The notes under the pieces: model-generated
The model's database searches: none
The model's input: only the letters and a program-made list of their open reading frames with translations
Told to the model about the DNA's origin: nothing
Part shown: in pieces, positions 46,709-56,686 of the stretch
How the letters are laid out: each line of letters opens with the position of its first letter
Numbering within the stretch: position 1 is the first letter of the stretch
NCBI GenBank assembly: GCA_007859995.1
Contig: SMSL01000004.1
Location: 62,001 to 126,000 of the forward strand
DNA length: 64,000 bases
Origin: Candidatus Brocadiaceae bacterium S225
GTDB lineage: Bacteria; Planctomycetota; Brocadiia; Brocadiales; Scalinduaceae
Direction of reading: 5' to 3'
Program-made: the position numbers and the translations under genes

Positions 46709-48169
46709 TTATAATGATATTAATTTTTTTGTAATATTTTTTGCCTTACTGCGCCTCATATATGATCTTGAGTGCAACCCTAATCTGAATAAAGGGATCA
46801 ATCTTATTCTCTGAGTTCTGATTTTACTAAAAATAAAGCTTATTTTAAAGATAATCTCGAAAAGTGGATTTCCTGGTAATTTAATGAGTAGTTTGACTGT
46901 TTTAAATGGTATATGGAAAATCAAAAATGCTTGCATCAGCCTGTGGAGGTTTAAAACCTCATTTTTATTCTCTATCTTTATTTGACTGGTAACAAAAAAA
47001 GACTCTTCTGCCACTCCATCATTCTCATCTTCCAGAAAACCTTTTTCCTGGATGTATTTAGTTAGTTTGGTGCCGGGGTATGGCTGTAACAACGAACACT
47101 GTATAAAGTCTGCCCTGATTTCTTTATTCAGAGTAAACGTTTCAAGAGATTCTTTAAGGGTTTCTCCAGGCAGGCCGAGAATATTGTATGTAGTTAGCTT
47201 AATTCCATAATTCTTTATATGTCTAGCCGCATTCTTAATATGTTTGTTTGATACTTTTTTGTTCAAAATATTCTTTCTCAAATGCTCATTTCCTGTCTCA
47301 ACTCCCATCCTTACACAGATACACCCCATTTCCTTGATTAATCGCACATATTCTTCTTTCACCTGAGTCGCTTCACTGTTTATCATGAATGGAAGTCTTA
47401 ACTCCTTTTTATATACTTCTGCAAATTCTCTCAGCCAACTTGGAAAGCTGAAAAAAGCATCGTCTATAAAATTTACTTGCCTGACACCGTATTTTTCTTT
47501 GGCTTCAAGAATTTCCTGCACAACATTATTGGGACTCCGCTTCCTGAGATAGCTGCCCTTTCCAGTGTAAAGTACTTTATATGTACTGTTAAAGCAGTAG
47601 CTGCAATTATATGGGCATCCTCTTCCGGTTATTACGGTGTACATGTCGTTATTGTATGGGATTAGATATTTGTATTTACAGTAAATATCAAAATCCGGCA
47701 TAGGTAAATCGTCAAGGTTTTCTACAAATGGCCTTACATCATTTTTGTATATTTCTCCGGAAGGACTCTTTGACCATATATTAGGGATTGTTTTTATTCT
47801 ATCCGGATTGTTTTGCATTGCATCCAGCAAGTCTAGTAAAGCATACTCTCCTTCTCCGCGACAAATAAAATCAATATCCTGATTTTCTATCGTTTCGGGA
47901 AAGAAAGTGGTATGAGGCCCTCCAACAATGATAGGTGTTGAAGAGCACTTCTTCAATTTTTCTACCGTTTCTAAAACCCAGAACTCTCCCCCTGAAGTAC
48001 AGGAAAAGGCAAACAGGTCTGCATTACTATCCAAAGCAGCCTTAATTATATTTTTCTCTCCGGTCTCAATAAACAGTTCACAAGTATAACCATTTTGTTT
48101 TAATACCGCAAAGAGCTGCTTTATGGCAATTTTCACGAAAGAGTCTTTTTGTAGAAATACGATTTTCAC
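46709..48169 (-). CDS. B12-binding-domain radical SAM protein
   Basis: 486 residues. An N-terminal cobalamin-binding Rossmann-like domain (about 1-125; FAFSCTSGGEFWVLETVEKL, PIIVGGPHTTFFPE, FICRGEGEYALLDLL) is followed by a radical SAM core with C185-P-Y-N-C189-S-Y-C192 and GLPGETLKESLETF. Class B radical SAM methylases and ring-forming enzymes have this layout. GTG start. In the polysaccharide locus it may methylate an unreactive carbon of a sugar or a lipid. Substrate unknown. Confidence 0.88.
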   Translation of the reverse strand: MKIVFLQKDSFVKIAIKQLFAVLKQNGYTCELFIETGEKNIIKAALDSNADLFAFSCTSGGEFWVLETVEKLKKCSSTPIIVGGPHTTFFPETIENQDIDFICRGEGEYALLDLLDAMQNNPDRIKTIPNIWSKSPSGEIYKNDVRPFVENLDDLPMPDFDIYCKYKYLIPYNNDMYTVITGRGCPYNCSYCFNSTYKVLYTGKGSYLRKRSPNNVVQEILEAKEKYGVRQVNFIDDAFFSFPSWLREFAEVYKKELRLPFMINSEATQVKEEYVRLIKEMGCICVRMGVETGNEHLRKNILNKKVSNKHIKNAARHIKNYGIKLTTYNILGLPGETLKESLETFTLNKEIRADFIQCSLLQPYPGTKLTKYIQEKGFLEDENDGVAEESFFVTSQIKIENKNEVLNLHRLMQAFLIFHIPFKTVKLLIKLPGNPLFEIIFKISFIFSKIRTQRIRLIPLFRLGLHSRSYMRRSKAKNITKKLISL

Positions 48170-48365
48170 AATTTGTAATAAAAAATTAATTAATAGAATT
48201 TAAAACTGCCAGAAACAGGCTATCATTACTAAAGCTGTTTTTCAAACTTTATTCTATGTTGTATGCTCAAAGATCAAGGCTTTGCCTTCCTAGACAAAAG
48301 CATCTTTCTCGCTTTTTATTTCAATTTATGGCATGGTAATGATAGCCTACAGCAAGGTATTTTGC

Positions 48366-48905
48366 CTATTTTTCCAACGCCAATATAGATAGTTGTGAAT
48401 CTTTTTTCGAAAGAACGGGGTTTCCAATTGGCCATTCTATATTTACAGATGAATCATTCCAGATAATTCCTCTATCAAATTCCGGGGAGTACTCCTTCGT
48501 ACAGTAATATATTACTTCCGCATTGTCAGATAACACGCAAAAGCCATGGGCAAACCCTTCCGGAATGTATAACATTCTTTTGTTTTCAGAAGATAAATTT
48601 GCACTTACCCACTTTTTGTAATAAGGAGATTCTTTTCGTATATCGACGGCCACATCGAATATTTCCCCTACAACCGCTTGCACCAGTTTTCCCTGAGACA
48701 TTGGGTCTAGCTGATAATGCAATCCCCTTAATACGTTTTTTTTAGAACATGAATGATTAACCTGTACAAATTGTTTGTTTATACCAAATTGGCTAAAATC
48801 TGATAGTTTGTAGGTTTCTGCAAATGAACCTCTTTTATCTTCGTATGTTACTGGCTCAACCAAAACTACTTCAGGAATATCCATTCTTTTAAAATTGAAC
48901 GCCAC
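48366..48905 (-). CDS. rfbC: dTDP-4-dehydrorhamnose 3,5-epimerase
   Basis: Third step of dTDP-L-rhamnose synthesis. 179 residues, full length. The double-stranded beta-helix core has HSCSKKNVLRGLHYQ (catalytic His region), GKLVQAVVGEIFDVAVDIR and YIPEGFAHGF. It starts two bases after rfbA. In line with rfbA and the rfbD fusion upstream, although rfbB is not in the window. Confidence 0.95.
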   Translation of the reverse strand: MAFNFKRMDIPEVVLVEPVTYEDKRGSFAETYKLSDFSQFGINKQFVQVNHSCSKKNVLRGLHYQLDPMSQGKLVQAVVGEIFDVAVDIRKESPYYKKWVSANLSSENKRMLYIPEGFAHGFCVLSDNAEVIYYCTKEYSPEFDRGIIWNDSSVNIEWPIGNPVLSKKDSQLSILALEK

Positions 48906-48907
48906 TC

Positions 48908-49774
48908 TTATACCTCTCTCATTATTTCAAGTAAATACTCACCGTAGCTGGTATTTATCTCGCTCGCAATGCCCGTTAGCTGATCTCCTGAAATATATCC
49001 CATTCTATATGCTATTTCTTCAATACAACCAATCTTCAAGCCCTGCCGTTCTTCAACTGTCTTTATAAACATTGAAGCACTAACTAATGAATCATAAGTT
49101 CCCGTATCAAGCCACGCGTATCCACGCCCTAGTAAACTCACATTTAATTCATTTTGCTCCAAATAAATACTGTTTATACTTGTAATTTCTAGTTCACCTC
49201 TATGGGAGGGTTTGATTTTCTTCGCAATACTGACAACGCGATTATCGTAAAAATAAAGCCCTGTTACAGCCCAATGAGATTTTGGGACTTCTGGTTTTTC
49301 CTCGATAGAGATGGCATTACGTTCTGCATCAAACTCAACAATGCCGTATCTTTGAGGGTCATTTACATAATATCCAAAAACAGTAGCACCATGCTTTCGG
49401 TTAGCTGCCTGTCTCAATTGATCACCCAATCCGTGACCGTAGAAAAGATTATCTCCCAGGATCAGGCAGACACTGTCGTCTCCAATAAAATTTTCACCTA
49501 TTATGAAGGCATCAGCCAGGCCCCTGGGCTCTTCTTGTATTGTATAATTAATTGTAATGCCGTAATTGCCGCCATTTCCTAATAAATCATTAAAACGAGA
49601 AAGATCTTCAGGTGTAGTTATGATAAGAATATCTCTGATCCCCGCCAGCATTAAAGTAGACAGCGGGTAGTAAATCATAGGTTTATCATAAACAGGAAGT
49701 AGCTGTTTGCATACTCCTTTTGTAATAGGGTACAATCGGGTCGCCCTTCCTCCTGCTAAAATTATTCCTTTCAT
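48908..49774 (-). CDS. rfbA: glucose-1-phosphate thymidylyltransferase
   Basis: Makes dTDP-glucose from dTTP and glucose-1-phosphate. 288 residues, normal length. [30 protein letters not shown] (nucleotide-binding signature, 3-32), [31 protein letters not shown] and [15 protein letters not shown]. Followed by rfbC after two bases, so the two are one operon. Confidence 0.96.
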   Translation of the reverse strand: MKGIILAGGRATRLYPITKGVCKQLLPVYDKPMIYYPLSTLMLAGIRDILIITTPEDLSRFNDLLGNGGNYGITINYTIQEEPRGLADAFIIGENFIGDDSVCLILGDNLFYGHGLGDQLRQAANRKHGATVFGYYVNDPQRYGIVEFDAERNAISIEEKPEVPKSHWAVTGLYFYDNRVVSIAKKIKPSHRGELEITSINSIYLEQNELNVSLLGRGYAWLDTGTYDSLVSASMFIKTVEERQGLKIGCIEEIAYRMGYISGDQLTGIASEINTSYGEYLLEIMREV

Positions 49775-50021
49775 ACAACCCCTTCTTCTCTATATTTGTC
49801 GCTGCAAATATCTCGTTATGCAGAGTGCCTGGTTAATCGCGAGACAGCCTGAACGGCTTACATATTAAACCTTAATAACGTATTAACAATATTCTTTATT
49901 ATTTTACAATTACCAAATAATGCAAGATTATCTTCGGCAATATTTCAACTGAAAATTTTATAAGAGATAAAAGGGCACGATATATTTAGCACTTATCGGC
50001 ATCATTCTACAAGAGTTATCA

Positions 50022-51272
50022 TTATGCGATGAAATCACTTGTATCACAACTGGCAATATTTGTAACACAAAAGTAGTTATTTAGAAGCGACTCCATTCCA
50101 ACCTTCTTTGATTTTCCATTACGTAGTTCATCAAGTGCCATTTCTGAAATCTTTTTGGGTAGAGTGCCGTTACCTTGATCAAGCTTGATAACCTGGCCTA
50201 TCTTCAGCTCTGCACTGGTCAAGATCCCAATTCCGGAAACACTTTTGTCAATGATAACACCTGAAAATTCAGTATAACCAGAATTATCCTTTAAAGTAAA
50301 GACGAGGACTTCTTTAGAGCTTTTTCTAATATGCTTTCTCCTCTCTTTTCTGTCAGCATCAGAGCAATAAATGTGATCAAAAAAATAGTTATGGATGTAG
50401 TCATTAAGAGATTCCTTCCATGGCCGCATATTGTGGATTCCCAGTTCTCTAAGGTTTTTGTTGTACATCATTTCAGAAACAGGCCTAGGGGCGAAATAAT
50501 CATCCTTAAAGTAGTCGGATTCAACTGGAGTTAAGGTTATATCATCTCTGTTGCAAATATGAAGAATTTCCTTGGCAACATCGTATCTTGTACCATCTCC
50601 CTCGCATACCATATGATATGTACCGTACTTTTCTGTCTTCAATAGCTTAAAAAGATTCATGGCGAAATCATATGTGTACGTAGGAGTACCCCATCTATTG
50701 TCTACGGCATAAATAGTTTTTTTACCGGCAGCAATCTGCTGCAGTATTTTATAAATGAACTTTTTTTCTTTATTTCTACCGCCGCCCATCATCCAGCCGG
50801 CACGAACTACATACGTTTTTGGACAGTATTTCAGCGCCTTCAGCTCGCCATCATATTTGGTCTGCCCGTAAACCATAATTGGATTCGGGTTGTCCTCTTC
50901 CGTATACAACCCTTTTTTGGTACCATCAAAAACCCCAGCAGTACTAATGTATATAAGCGTAGAGCCATACTCTTTCGATAGCTTCGCAATTGTTTCTGTC
51001 GCATCAACATTAGTCGCTATAGCCACATCCGGATGGGTTTCGCAGAATTCAAGGTTGGTTTCCGCAGCAAGATGAAGCACTATGCTCGGCCTGTATTCTT
51101 TGAACGTGTTACTTATCCCCACATCATCCCTGACATCCAGCTTAACAAGCCAATCTTCGTTGACATCTTTATCGCTAGCCAAAACGTCATTAAACATGGC
51201 AGCAAAATAAGGATAAATTGCGTTGCCCAGCATGCCGCCAGCCCCGGTTATGAATACTTTTCCTGCCTCCAA
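50022..51272 (-). CDS. dTDP-4-dehydrorhamnose reductase-like protein fused to a C-terminal PilZ domain
   Basis: 416 residues. Residues 1-300 are an RfbD-type extended SDR: glycine motif GAGGMLG (10-16), Y135-GQT-K139, DNRWGTPTYT and the RPVSEMMY end block. Residues about 308-400 form a PilZ-like domain with both c-di-GMP motifs, R312-KHI-R316 and D342-KSVS-G347. This would let c-di-GMP tune NDP-sugar reduction or enzyme placement; that is inference. TTG start at 51272 shortly after a GGGAGAAGG ribosome binding site. Situated between rfbA and the Wza-like gene. Confidence 0.85.
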   Translation of the reverse strand: MEAGKVFITGAGGMLGNAIYPYFAAMFNDVLASDKDVNEDWLVKLDVRDDVGISNTFKEYRPSIVLHLAAETNLEFCETHPDVAIATNVDATETIAKLSKEYGSTLIYISTAGVFDGTKKGLYTEEDNPNPIMVYGQTKYDGELKALKYCPKTYVVRAGWMMGGGRNKEKKFIYKILQQIAAGKKTIYAVDNRWGTPTYTYDFAMNLFKLLKTEKYGTYHMVCEGDGTRYDVAKEILHICNRDDITLTPVESDYFKDDYFAPRPVSEMMYNKNLRELGIHNMRPWKESLNDYIHNYFFDHIYCSDADRKERRKHIRKSSKEVLVFTLKDNSGYTEFSGVIIDKSVSGIGILTSAELKIGQVIKLDQGNGTLPKKISEMALDELRNGKSKKVGMESLLNNYFCVTNIASCDTSDFIA

Positions 51273-51478
51273 TTGCCTTCTCCCGCGATTATTAAATATC
51301 AGATTATAACTGTGTTGCCATTGCGATCATATAATGTGCTACTAAATAGTAATCATTAGTAATACCAACAACAAGTTAACAATATTATTGTACTATCTTC
51401 TCAGAAACACCTGTCTGTCTGGTTTCTCTTATTTCTTATAAAGTGTTCACCGGTTAACTTTTTTATTAACCACTCTCA

Positions 51479-52234
51479 CTATGGTGACCCTGGATTAAAA
51501 GTTTTTACATCATTTGCACTGGGCCTCAAGTCATATTGAAGGTTAACCTGTACATTTCTTGGGATAAAGCCATACAGGTGTTCTTTATAAAACTCGACTT
51601 TTGCCAGTGTACTTTTCGGCACATACACAACATCTTGAGATCTCAAATTTATGTCTGGTATATTTCCGTTAATTATTTCTTTCAAATTTACAGAATAAAT
51701 TTCTGGCTCACCAGAACTATTATTTCGGAGAAGGATAATACTGTCAAGTTTTGCAGACTCCTTTGTGCCACCAGCCAAAATCACGGTGTCAAGAATCCTT
51801 AACTGTCCCCGTATAGGGATTAACGTTGGCGTAACTACCTCACCTCCAACATAAATTTTCTGTGATACTGCTTCTTTGACGATAACAGATAGCTCCGGTG
51901 ACTCAATGATATCGGCAAATCTACTTGTAAGTAATTCGTCGACTTGCATTGTTGAAAGACCGGCAATCTTAATGTCATCTATAAGTTGAAGGGTAATTTT
52001 GCCGTCTGATCTTATAACAACATCATCATTTAGTTTTTCATTATAATAAAATTTAACAGAAATTTTATCTCCTACCCCGAGAATATATGTATTATCCGTA
52101 TCCGGTATATTCATCTTCATTATATTGGCAGTTTGCAATCCTGAATTCTTGTTGAGTGTGCAACCAGAAAACATAATTATTACAAGTAATATCAATATAT
52201 CCTTGTGTCGTGAGTTGTATTTATACGTTAACAC
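51479..52234 (-). CDS. polysaccharide export outer-membrane protein (Wza-like)
   Basis: 251 residues. N-terminal signal with a lipobox-like FSGC (about 22-25) suggests an outer-membrane lipoprotein. Poly_export domain (about 45-125; YILGVGDKISVKFYYNEKLND) followed by an SLBB domain (about 127-205; IYVGGEVVTPTLIPI...LDTVILAGGTKESA). Shorter than Wza (about 380), with one SLBB only. GTG start. Forms the export channel for the glycan made by this locus. Confidence 0.88.
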   Translation of the reverse strand: MLTYKYNSRHKDILILLVIIMFSGCTLNKNSGLQTANIMKMNIPDTDNTYILGVGDKISVKFYYNEKLNDDVVIRSDGKITLQLIDDIKIAGLSTMQVDELLTSRFADIIESPELSVIVKEAVSQKIYVGGEVVTPTLIPIRGQLRILDTVILAGGTKESAKLDSIILLRNNSSGEPEIYSVNLKEIINGNIPDINLRSQDVVYVPKSTLAKVEFYKEHLYGFIPRNVQVNLQYDLRPSANDVKTFNPGSP

Positions 52235-53451
52235 GTTTCTTTTATATTATAGTCGAGTGAGCCACTGAATATGGCTATGTTGTAAAAGGCGAGATAATAA
52301 TATGTACCCACATCCCACTCCCCAAATAAAGAGCAACAAAACCGAATACTTAGTAGCGACAGATACAAAAATTAGTTGCAAAACAGTAGCATATACAAAA
52401 TGTCATTGCAAGTATATTATTGGTGCTTATTCCCTAACATAGAAATAAAATATTGTTCTAACCATTTTATCTACTTGACTGTTTGTACATGAAAGAGGAA
52501 TCTGATTTTTAATCTACTCACCCGTTTTAAAGTTGTTTCTCTGGGGCAATAAGCTATAGAAAAACAAAGCAATTATTCTACATTTTTGAGCGCGTCCACA
52601 ACTCTACCCAAAGGGGAGCATTTCCATCTTTTTACATAAAACAGGTTTTACATCACATCTTTGTATAACAAAAACAATACCAATTGTAGAGATAAAACAA
52701 ATATACTTATAACTGCCTGCCAATTAACACTTATAAGGACAGGGATACGATGCCATAACAATATAAAACAAATCCTGCTGCATTATATTTGGACAGATTG
52801 TATTACATTAGTACAGATTTGTGCATTTTCATGGTTTTTTAAAAATTGTTTTGTTGCTTTTCTGCATTCCTGATGACCTTATGGCTGACTCTTTTTTATT
52901 GCAATTATTATCTAAATAATGGGGCGACGAAATTTATCCTTTGACAGGCTTTTTATCTTTTTGTCAATCTCTTCTTTCGATTGGCAGGCATCTAAAATCC
53001 CTGCTTCTTGGTCTATCATGCATATGATGTTCGCTTAGCTTTACACCAGTTATTCTCTCGTAGGTCTCCGCTGGCCGTCTCTTAGGCGGTTTCACTCGAT
53101 AGCCAGGTTTCCACATCTTATACATCATATTGTTTCGATGATTCAGACAATCCAAGGGCTTCGTCTAAAGGATAGCATCCTAAACGACACGCTCTGTAAT
53201 AAAAATAAGGCCTCGTTAATTTGTTTATCTATTGCCGTAGCAGCAGGCATGTGCCAATCAAGGAACAGTATAAACATCTGCGCTCGAAACTGCGTAGCTA
53301 TACAACTACTACGGTATTCGTGGTAACTATAAACTGATACAGGTGTTATGCTGGCATGTTAGAAGTTGCTGGCGTCGATGGCTTGGCCGTCTTACGAGAG
53401 ATGGTTACATTAGCTGGAAGAAGTTTGAGAAGTTTCTATTGGTGTGGAAGC
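52235..53451. other. decayed, largely non-coding region left of the IS
   Basis: More than 1.2 kb without a credible intact gene. On the minus strand near 52921-53043 a fragment reads IICMIDQEAGILDACQ...KFRRPII, which looks protein-like and has a C-terminal stop but is cut by an upstream in-frame stop. A GC-rich hairpin near 53066-53090 resembles the central stem of the dispersed repeat. This is probably the remains of old genes or mobile elements. Confidence 0.5.
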
Positions 53452-53457
53452 TTGCTA

Positions 53458-55459
53458 GAGCTTAGCCGAAAAGGTTTCTACGGTTCTAAGCAATATTGTA
53501 GTACGTTATTTTCCAAGTTTCAACTATCCGCCATGGTACAACACCTGTACTTACTTGATGTTATAGGAACCGCAAAAAAGAGTAAAAAAGCAAGCCAAAC
53601 AAAATTCTTTCGATTCCAATGGTAAATATAAATAAAAATTGCAAAAATGCGTAAAAAAGTAGAAGAATAATAGATCAGCAATAAAAATAACGATATAATT
53701 ACTCCTTTGGTATGTAGCCGATCAACATAATAAGGAGAAATTTAAGTGAAAAGTATTCAGCCAATGTCACTGATAAATGGCCTATTCCTACCAGTAGCAG
53801 AAACAGCATTTAGAGATTATTTAAGCGTATGCGAAGACTTAATAGAACGAGAACCCCGGATATTAGAGATGGTGAATAGCGATTTAAACGGGAAAGCAAA
53901 AGAAGAGAAGAAATGCCGACTTGAAGACCAAGAGTGGAAGGATCGACATACAAAAACATTTCCCTGGACGGAAGTAGATCAAAAAGAGATAGTAGCAGAG
54001 GAGTTAGAATTACAAACAGGCCGACCACGGATGTCCGCCTATTTAGTGTTTATATTTGTGATGGTAAGAGCATATTTGGGTGGTATAAAATCGCAAACAG
54101 CAAAGGTGTTTATAGGCGAATCAATAACATTAAGATTGCTAATAGAGGGTAAAGGAGTAAAGATGCCTGGCTTCAGCACGATACTGGAACTGATAAACAC
54201 GGTAAGTAGTGAGACAATGAATGCGATATTTGATGCACAAATTCGCATGGTACTAGTAGAGGGGTTAGACGATTTTAAAGAGTTGACGGTAGATAGCACA
54301 AGCGTAAAGGGCAATACTTCATGGCCCACGGATTCAAAGATACTAACAAGACTGGTAGGCAGAGCCTATAAAAGCAGCCAAGCAACAAAGATATTTACAA
54401 TAGAAACGGAAAAAAATACAGAAGTTGAGAGGATACTAAAAGAGATGAACGGTCTATGCAAGAGCATAGATTTAAATGTAGGCAAGAAGAATGCGAAAGT
54501 GAAGCGCAACAGGGCTTACAAGAGATTGTTAAAGCGCGCAAATAGAGCGAATAAGATATTACGAAAAGAACTACAAATGATAGAGAACGCGGCAGCAGAA
54601 TTAGATATAAAACCGTCACAAAATGTACAATTAATTCGAGTGATAGGATTAATAACAGAAGACCTCAATAATCTAGAAAAGGTAATAGATTATTGTCCAA
54701 GGAGAGTGTTTAAGGGAGAGAAGATAAAATCATCAGATAAGGTGTTAAGTATGTCAGATGGAGATTCGTCATTTATAAAGAAGGGTGACCGTGAGCCGCA
54801 AATAGGTTATAAGCCACAATTAGGGCGTAGTAAAAGCGGATTTGTATCAACATTGGTAGTTCCGGAAGGAAATGCGGCAGATTCCGGTGAGTTGGATGGA
54901 ACGATTGAAGATCATATAACGCGAACAAAAGTAATACCGAGAGAGATCAGTACGGATGATGGATATGCGAATACAAAGATACGAGCAAAATGGTTATCAG
55001 GGGGAGTCGAAATATTTAGCATAAGTGGTTCCAAGGGTAAAAAAATGACAACAGAAGATGAGTGGGAGAGTGAGGAGTACAAAGACTCCCGAAACAACCG
55101 TTCCGCAGTCGAATCCCTAATGTTTACAATAAAACATAATTTTGAATTTGGAGTTGTGATGCGCCGAGGCATAGAAAATGTTAGAGCGGAGCTATTAGAG
55201 AAAGTCATCGGGTACAATTTCTGTAGAATATTAGAGGTAAAAAAACAGAATAGAAAGCGCGAGTTACAGAAAGCTGCCGCTTAGAAGTATATAAATTTTC
55301 ATTTAAAAAAACAGACAGTACCGGTATGTTTACGGAAGTGACAATTTCGCAAATACACATAGGTTTTTATAGAGATTATAGCTACTAACGGAAATTTAGA
55401 TACTTTCGTATGCACTGAAGGTCTATGATTGTTGGCTGTACCCCTTTCCGGCTAAGCTC
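53458..55459 (+). mobile_element. complete insertion sequence, 2002 bp
   Basis: The ends are inverted repeats GAGCTTAGCCGAAAAGG (53458-53474) and the complement of GAGCTTAGCCGGAAAGG (55443-55459), 16 of 17 bases matching. They are directly flanked by TTGCTA (53452-53457 and 55460-55465), a 6-bp target duplication. One transposase gene fills most of it, with about 270 bp non-coding on the left and 158 bp on the right. The nearly intact ends suggest recent insertion. It may belong to the ISNCY ISDol1-like group, which is a guess from size and duplication length. Confidence 0.85.
53746..55284 (+). CDS. DDE transposase of the 2.0-kb IS
   Basis: 512 residues, apparently intact. An RNase H-like DDE core is visible: D183 (ELTVDSTSVKG), D404 or D405 (STDDGYANTKIR) and E456 (RNNRSAVESLMFTIKHNFEFG). 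A long lysine/arginine-rich helical insert (about 245-285) lies between the first two acidic residues. GTG start eight bases after a TAAGGAG ribosome binding site (53731-53737). IS4/IS1182-like superfamily; exact family not resolved. Confidence 0.87.
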   Translation: MKSIQPMSLINGLFLPVAETAFRDYLSVCEDLIEREPRILEMVNSDLNGKAKEEKKCRLEDQEWKDRHTKTFPWTEVDQKEIVAEELELQTGRPRMSAYLVFIFVMVRAYLGGIKSQTAKVFIGESITLRLLIEGKGVKMPGFSTILELINTVSSETMNAIFDAQIRMVLVEGLDDFKELTVDSTSVKGNTSWPTDSKILTRLVGRAYKSSQATKIFTIETEKNTEVERILKEMNGLCKSIDLNVGKKNAKVKRNRAYKRLLKRANRANKILRKELQMIENAAAELDIKPSQNVQLIRVIGLITEDLNNLEKVIDYCPRRVFKGEKIKSSDKVLSMSDGDSSFIKKGDREPQIGYKPQLGRSKSGFVSTLVVPEGNAADSGELDGTIEDHITRTKVIPREISTDDGYANTKIRAKWLSGGVEIFSISGSKGKKMTTEDEWESEEYKDSRNNRSAVESLMFTIKHNFEFGVVMRRGIENVRAELLEKVIGYNFCRILEVKKQNRKRELQKAAA

Positions 55460-55465
55460 TTGCTA

Positions 55466-55972
55466 GACACAGAATAATGAAAATGGTGTAGTGGGGTTTG
55501 TCAGGTACATCGTCATATGTTGGAGCTGTGTCGCTGTTCCGATTACCGAGGAACCGGATGATGAAGGGGTCATGTCCGGATCAGTGGGGAGCGTCGCCCG
55601 GAAGGGCGGCTCTTACCCGGAATGTGGAAATAAGAAGCGCATCATCCGTGATGATGCGTTATAAAGCAGTGACACGGTCACTTGTACACTAAAAAAGAAG
55701 GTTTGTATATGAAAATTAAATCCCTTAATTCAATGACATTGTTCGCGGTGTATATCGAAATATTTTTTGTATGGTGTATTGTCATCTTAAACTAAGGTAT
55801 CGAGCATAAATAACTTTCATTATTTTTAATCTGTACGAAACCGACTGTAAAAAACCAGCAGAGGAAGATCGCTAAAGGAATTTGTTTATGCTCGATTCAT
55901 AATTCGAGTATCTGACCGTCCGGATCTGGTAATTTTAGAAAGTAAGTTTTTCAATTGGCAAGCCACTCCATT
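55466..55972. other. non-coding region right of the IS
   Basis: No supported gene. Holds dispersed-repeat copy C and the right side of the sequence split by the IS. If the IS is removed, the left-flank frame WKKFEKFLLVWKLA continues into RHRIMKMV and then a stop, so the target may have been a small or already broken gene. Confidence 0.45.
55631..55692 (+). repeat. dispersed hairpin repeat, copy C
   Basis: 62 bp matching copies A and B: a perfect GCATCATC-CGT-GATGATGC hairpin, then AGCAGTGACAC...GGTCACTTGTACACT. The outer TATGGAGTGCA end is degraded to AAGAAGCGCA. Confidence 0.8.
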
Positions 55973-56686
55973 TTACGACTTTTTAAATGTGGATTGAACC
56001 AGCGGGCTCATTACTCCCTTAAGCCTCTTTCTTCTGTAAAAAACCAAGCCTACCAGACCCAATCCAAGCAGTATAAAGGTCGAAGGTTCTGGGACTGGAT
56101 CTGAGTCTGCTGGTGCTAATACAGCGTCTACACCGGAAATGAATTCAAAAGCAACTGGCTCACCACTGCCTAGCGCAAATGCAAGAAATAAATCACTACT
56201 ACCAATAACGGGAAAAGTTGCCGCCAAATCTTCTTCCCCCATGTTCAGGGAGGGGACTGTGAATATCGTATCAAAAGCTGGGCCAGGATCAAGAAAGAAT
56301 CCAATTCTTCCCGATCCTGTAAATGCGCTTTGTAAAACTCCCCCATCATCAGAGTCAACAACACGATTCTCAGTAAAATCAATGACGACAGTCTGCCTTA
56401 CAGGGCCTTTGTCGTCAGAATCAAATATCGTAATTAGTTTGCTGGGATCAGTTACATCTACTCCCTCAAAGAAAAACCCGAATATAACTCCACCATGTGC
56501 AGATGTATCTATTGGGTCCACTATCTCAATGGCAATTGCTCTGTCTGTATGCACAAAGTAACCTGAATCATTAAGATCTTCATCAAGAAATCCGACCCTA
56601 GGATTAGGGATTATTACAGCAGACACGTTCCCTGCAATGGCAAAGACAATTACCGCCACGGACAATATCATGCTAAATAGTTTCAT
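55973..56686 (-). CDS. PEP-CTERM sorted exported protein
   Basis: 237 residues. Signal peptide (about 1-23) and a C-terminal PEP-CTERM signal: VPEPST, a hydrophobic helix FILLGLGLVGLVFY and a basic RRKRLK stop. Such tails are processed by exosortase (EpsH family) in exopolysaccharide-producing Gram-negatives. A 12-residue tail after the basic patch is longer than usual. The mature domain is acidic and beta-rich with no known family. Exosortase itself is not in the window. The nearby polysaccharide locus fits the usual association. Confidence 0.9.
   Translation of the reverse strand: MKLFSMILSVAVIVFAIAGNVSAVIIPNPRVGFLDEDLNDSGYFVHTDRAIAIEIVDPIDTSAHGGVIFGFFFEGVDVTDPSKLITIFDSDDKGPVRQTVVIDFTENRVVDSDDGGVLQSAFTGSGRIGFFLDPGPAFDTIFTVPSLNMGEEDLAATFPVIGSSDLFLAFALGSGEPVAFEFISGVDAVLAPADSDPVPEPSTFILLGLGLVGLVFYRRKRLKGVMSPLVQSTFKKS

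Noticed and set aside
52661-52873. Plus-strand 70-codon frame
   Set aside because: No ribosome binding site and an unlikely amino acid make-up.
53356-53625. Open frame of 89 codons across the left end of the IS
   Set aside because: It spans the IS boundary at 53458, so it cannot be an ancestral gene, and it shows no domain.
53340-55630. Group II intron or retroelement around the transposase
   Set aside because: No reverse transcriptase motifs (YADD) or intron domain V/VI pattern. The inverted ends and target duplication define a DDE-type IS.
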